Assembly: GCA_001643475.1 (NCBI GenBank) | Contig: LXTK01000258.1 | Coordinates: 1 to 6,944 of the forward strand | From: Proteobacteria bacterium SPGG2 | GTDB taxonomy: Bacteria > Pseudomonadota > Gammaproteobacteria > Acidiferrobacterales > SPGG2 | DNA length: 6,944 nt | Direction: 5' to 3' | Shown here: one piece after another, positions 5,854 through 6,944 of the stretch | Position numbering within the stretch: position 1 is the first letter of the stretch | Layout of the letters: each line of letters opens with the position of its first letter | The notes under the pieces: model-generated | What the model was told of the DNA's origin: nothing | Seen by the model: only the letters and a program-made list of their open reading frames with translations | Databases searched by the model: none | Made by a program: the position numbers and the translations under genes

Positions 5854-6006
5854 GTTACCAAGTAAAGCAAGAAAGTAGGTACGTTGATCGTCGATGTTAA
5901 AGATGACCCGTTGTCCGGATACTGCTTTATTAACTGTATATTACTAGATTTGACCCCTTCCTCTTCTTTAGCGATCGCTCTGAAGCGCCTCGTTCGGCGG
6001 CCCATG
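5854..6006. other. Non-coding stretch with the 5' arm of the NlpC-like cassette's attC
   Basis: The minus strand reads GCCGCCGAAC (6001-5992), the exact reverse complement of this cassette's first ten bases at 6601-6592, so it is the expected R'' arm. It is followed by AGCGATCGCT, a perfect palindrome that could be the tip of a stem. No matching R' box lies within the normal attC length. Instead there is a purine-rich run, GGGGTCAAATCT, and about 100 bp of unremarkable sequence up to repeat B. The attC appears broken or interrupted. Short frames crossing this stretch have no coding character. Confidence 0.5.
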
Positions 6007-6600
6007 TTATCCCGTACGCTCAAAGTCCAAGACACTATCAACAAGTTCACGTCCTTCACGGTAGCGAGCAAAGTTGATAAAGTCGCTCACCATATCGTTC
6101 GCGGGCGGGGCTTCATAAAACGAAGTAGTATCGCCATACTGCGCGGGCACCTCCAGAAGACCGTGGATCCACAAGTGACCCTTACCCCACTTTGAGATAA
6201 TCCGGTCAGCCGCAACAAGGCCCGCGTGCGTGATCTGTCGATCATCATGGTATAGGACGAGATCGCCGGTTGACGGCACGGTGGTGGAGATCAGGATCGA
6301 GCCCACGAGGTGCTGTACGAAGCTGCCGTCACAGAATGTGGATGGGAGATATTTGTAGATCAACCGCACTTCACGCCGTCCGGCAACACCAAGGGCAAAC
6401 TCGAAGCAATTGTAATCACCGAGAGGCAAAGAGGGCGCATTCGCAGCGAGTTCGATAGAGTGCGATATCTCAGCAGCGAGATCGGCGAAGAGCCGCGGAT
6501 GGGAATCGACGGACGCCTTCTCGGTGTTCGTCATACGCTGGAGCCGATTACGTAAGAGTGAATTCGATCTCACCATACTGTCAAGATCCTTGCCGCCGAA
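5992..6600 (-). mobile_element. Gene cassette carrying the NlpC-like gene (3' boundary uncertain)
   Basis: The start is G6601^T6600. The first ten bases, GTTCGGCGGC (6601-6592), are perfectly complementary to GCCGCCGAAC at 6001-5992 just past the stop codon. This is the same relation as in the Shedu cassette. The attC 3' half is not recognisable, and the next junction is only at 5772, so the real unit may reach there with repeat B included. The core box GTTCGGC departs from the GTTRRRY consensus at one position, and its partner GCCGAAC departs correspondingly. Confidence 0.65.
6007..6576 (-). CDS. Small NlpC/P60-like cysteine-peptidase-fold protein
   Basis: 189 residues from ATG 6576. A polar N-terminal helix region (1-45) is followed by GDYNCFEFALG, with Cys57 at the start of a helix as in papain-like NlpC/P60 and CHAP folds. 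GDLVLYHD then leads to ITHAGLV, whose His117 would be the catalytic His. SKWGKGHLWIHGLLEVPAQYG follows, with His138 as a possible third residue. This layout recurs in uncharacterised bacterial proteins with an SKWG...H...VP..YG tail, but I cannot name the family with certainty. There is no signal peptide or membrane segment, so a cytoplasmic hydrolase or toxin-like role is possible. A longer frame from ATG 6645 is rejected because it would read through the attC site; ATG 6576 lies 24 nt after the cassette boundary, like its neighbours. An AAGG motif lies 11 bases upstream. Confidence 0.65.
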   Translation of the reverse strand: MVRSNSLLRNRLQRMTNTEKASVDSHPRLFADLAAEISHSIELAANAPSLPLGDYNCFEFALGVAGRREVRLIYKYLPSTFCDGSFVQHLVGSILISTTVPSTGDLVLYHDDRQITHAGLVAADRIISKWGKGHLWIHGLLEVPAQYGDTTSFYEAPPANDMVSDFINFARYREGRELVDSVLDFERTG

Positions 6601-6659
6601 CTTAGGGCTGAGGGGCCCGGCGCGCTTTTTGCCGTCCGAGTGCATTTGCCTTGTTAGGC
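6595..6659 (-). repeat. attC-like site (65 bp), partly degenerate
   Basis: On the minus strand it starts with a consensus R'' box, GCCTAAC (6659-6653), and ends with GTTCGGC (6601-6595). The centre, GGACGGCAAAAAGCGC, is nearly identical to the centre of the attC at 3045-3105, and both share CTCAGCC in the 3' half. The two sites are therefore related. Here the L arms pair poorly, and the aligned 3' core reads CTAAG instead of GTTAG. It may be damaged or work weakly. It closes the cassette whose gene runs off the right edge. Confidence 0.7.
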
Positions 6660-6669
6660 GCTATTTTTT

Positions 6670-6944
6670 TTATGACTTCTTCAACCATTCTTGAGCCTGC
6701 TTGTGCCATTGTTCTGAAGCCAATGCTAGTGACTCTCTGTCAATGCCTGGATATTTATAAATATTCGCAGGATTGGGTAAAAAACCTGTGTATCGTTCGG
6801 CGCCCATTTTCTCCCCCATATAATCCCAGGCCTTATAGATGCTTCTATTATTTTTTGGGCTTGTGCATACAGTGACTTTGACTGTTCTGTTGCAAAATAT
6901 TTACCGTTTCTCGCAATGATATATTTTTCTACTGTAAGCTTATA
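6670..6944 (-). pseudogene. 3' end of an unrecognised AT-rich cassette gene, probably frameshifted
   Basis: The frame ending at TAA 6670-6672 has coding character over about its last 60 codons (IYKAWDYMGEKMG, then GFLPNPANIYKYPGID, ending AQEWLKKS). It is open only from 6900, and its first ATG would give a 43-residue product. A neighbouring frame, open from the window edge, looks coding upstream (EKYIIARNGKYFATEQSKS), then loses coding character near 6840. A one-base shift near the AAAAAATAATAG run (about 6850) would join them. The alternative is a short intact gene starting at that internal ATG. The stop lies 11 bases before the attC, as expected for a cassette gene. I do not recognise the family. 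Base composition is clearly more AT-rich than pyc. Confidence 0.45.

Noticed and set aside
5900..5975. GGGGTCAAATCT stretch as the end of an IS or REP-associated element
   Set aside because: The motif resembles sequences seen near such elements. However, no transposase, terminal repeat pair or target duplication is visible, so it is mentioned only as part of the non-coding stretch.
5838..6195. Short frames on both strands (77 and 103 residues) across the attC arm and repeat B region
   Set aside because: They cross cassette boundaries and overlap the 3' end of the NlpC-like gene. There is no start signal and no recognisable domain.
6007..6645. 212-residue version of the NlpC-like protein starting at 6645
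   Set aside because: Its first 23 codons lie within the attC site of the preceding cassette. ATG 6576 fits the short leader seen in the other cassettes.
1..6944. Integrase gene, CRISPR array, tRNA or rRNA gene
   Set aside because: No tyrosine-recombinase motifs occur in any long frame. There are no regularly spaced repeats, and no tRNA or rRNA signature was recognised on either strand.

Overview
The window looks like the chromosome of a proteobacterium, probably gammaproteobacterial. It has moderate GC, a long single-chain pyruvate carboxylase gene, and integron-type attC sites. The taxonomic guess is weak, because the evidence is only the general style of the pyruvate carboxylase and the attC sites. 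Every gene I support lies on the minus strand, so the biological reading order runs from high to low coordinates.

Layout in reading order. (1) 6944-6670: the 3' end of an AT-rich unrecognised gene, probably frameshifted, followed by a somewhat degenerate attC (6659-6595). (2) 6600-about 5992: a cassette with a small NlpC/P60-like cysteine-peptidase-fold protein. (3) 5853-5773: an ~80 bp repeat (copy B). (4) 5771-4645: a cassette with a 327-aa protein that looks like two ferritin-like bundles without the metal ligands, followed by a well-folding attC (4713-4639). (5) 4644-4373: a 3'-truncated copy of the membrane-protein gene that also lies beside pyc. (6) 4333-4251: the second repeat copy (A). 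(7) 4249-3051: a cassette with a Shedu (SduA, DUF4263) anti-phage nuclease and a textbook attC (3105-3045). (8) 3050-2634: a cassette-like unit with an SRPBCC/AHSA1-domain gene and no recognisable attC. (9) 2497-2054: a full-length small membrane-protein gene. (10) 2050 to the left edge: the first 683 codons of pyruvate carboxylase, three bases after the membrane-protein stop.

The main interpretation is that about 2.55-6.94 kb is an integron gene-cassette array. The evidence is one-directional genes with short leaders (16-33 nt) after the boundaries, and two clear plus one degraded attC. In addition, cassette start and end sequences are reverse complements of each other: 10/10 for the Shedu cassette, 10/10 for the NlpC-like cassette, 9/12 for the ferritin-like cassette. 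No integrase gene is in the window, so it is either the distal end of an integron or a cluster of attC sites lacking an integrase.

The most notable items are a Shedu defence gene carried as a single cassette, and an ~80 bp repeat ending flush against two different cassette starts. Others are a truncated copy of the pyc-linked membrane gene whose homology begins at a cassette boundary, and two little-characterised cassette proteins. The genes share no evident pathway. The array looks like a collection of individually acquired accessory genes beside a housekeeping operon.
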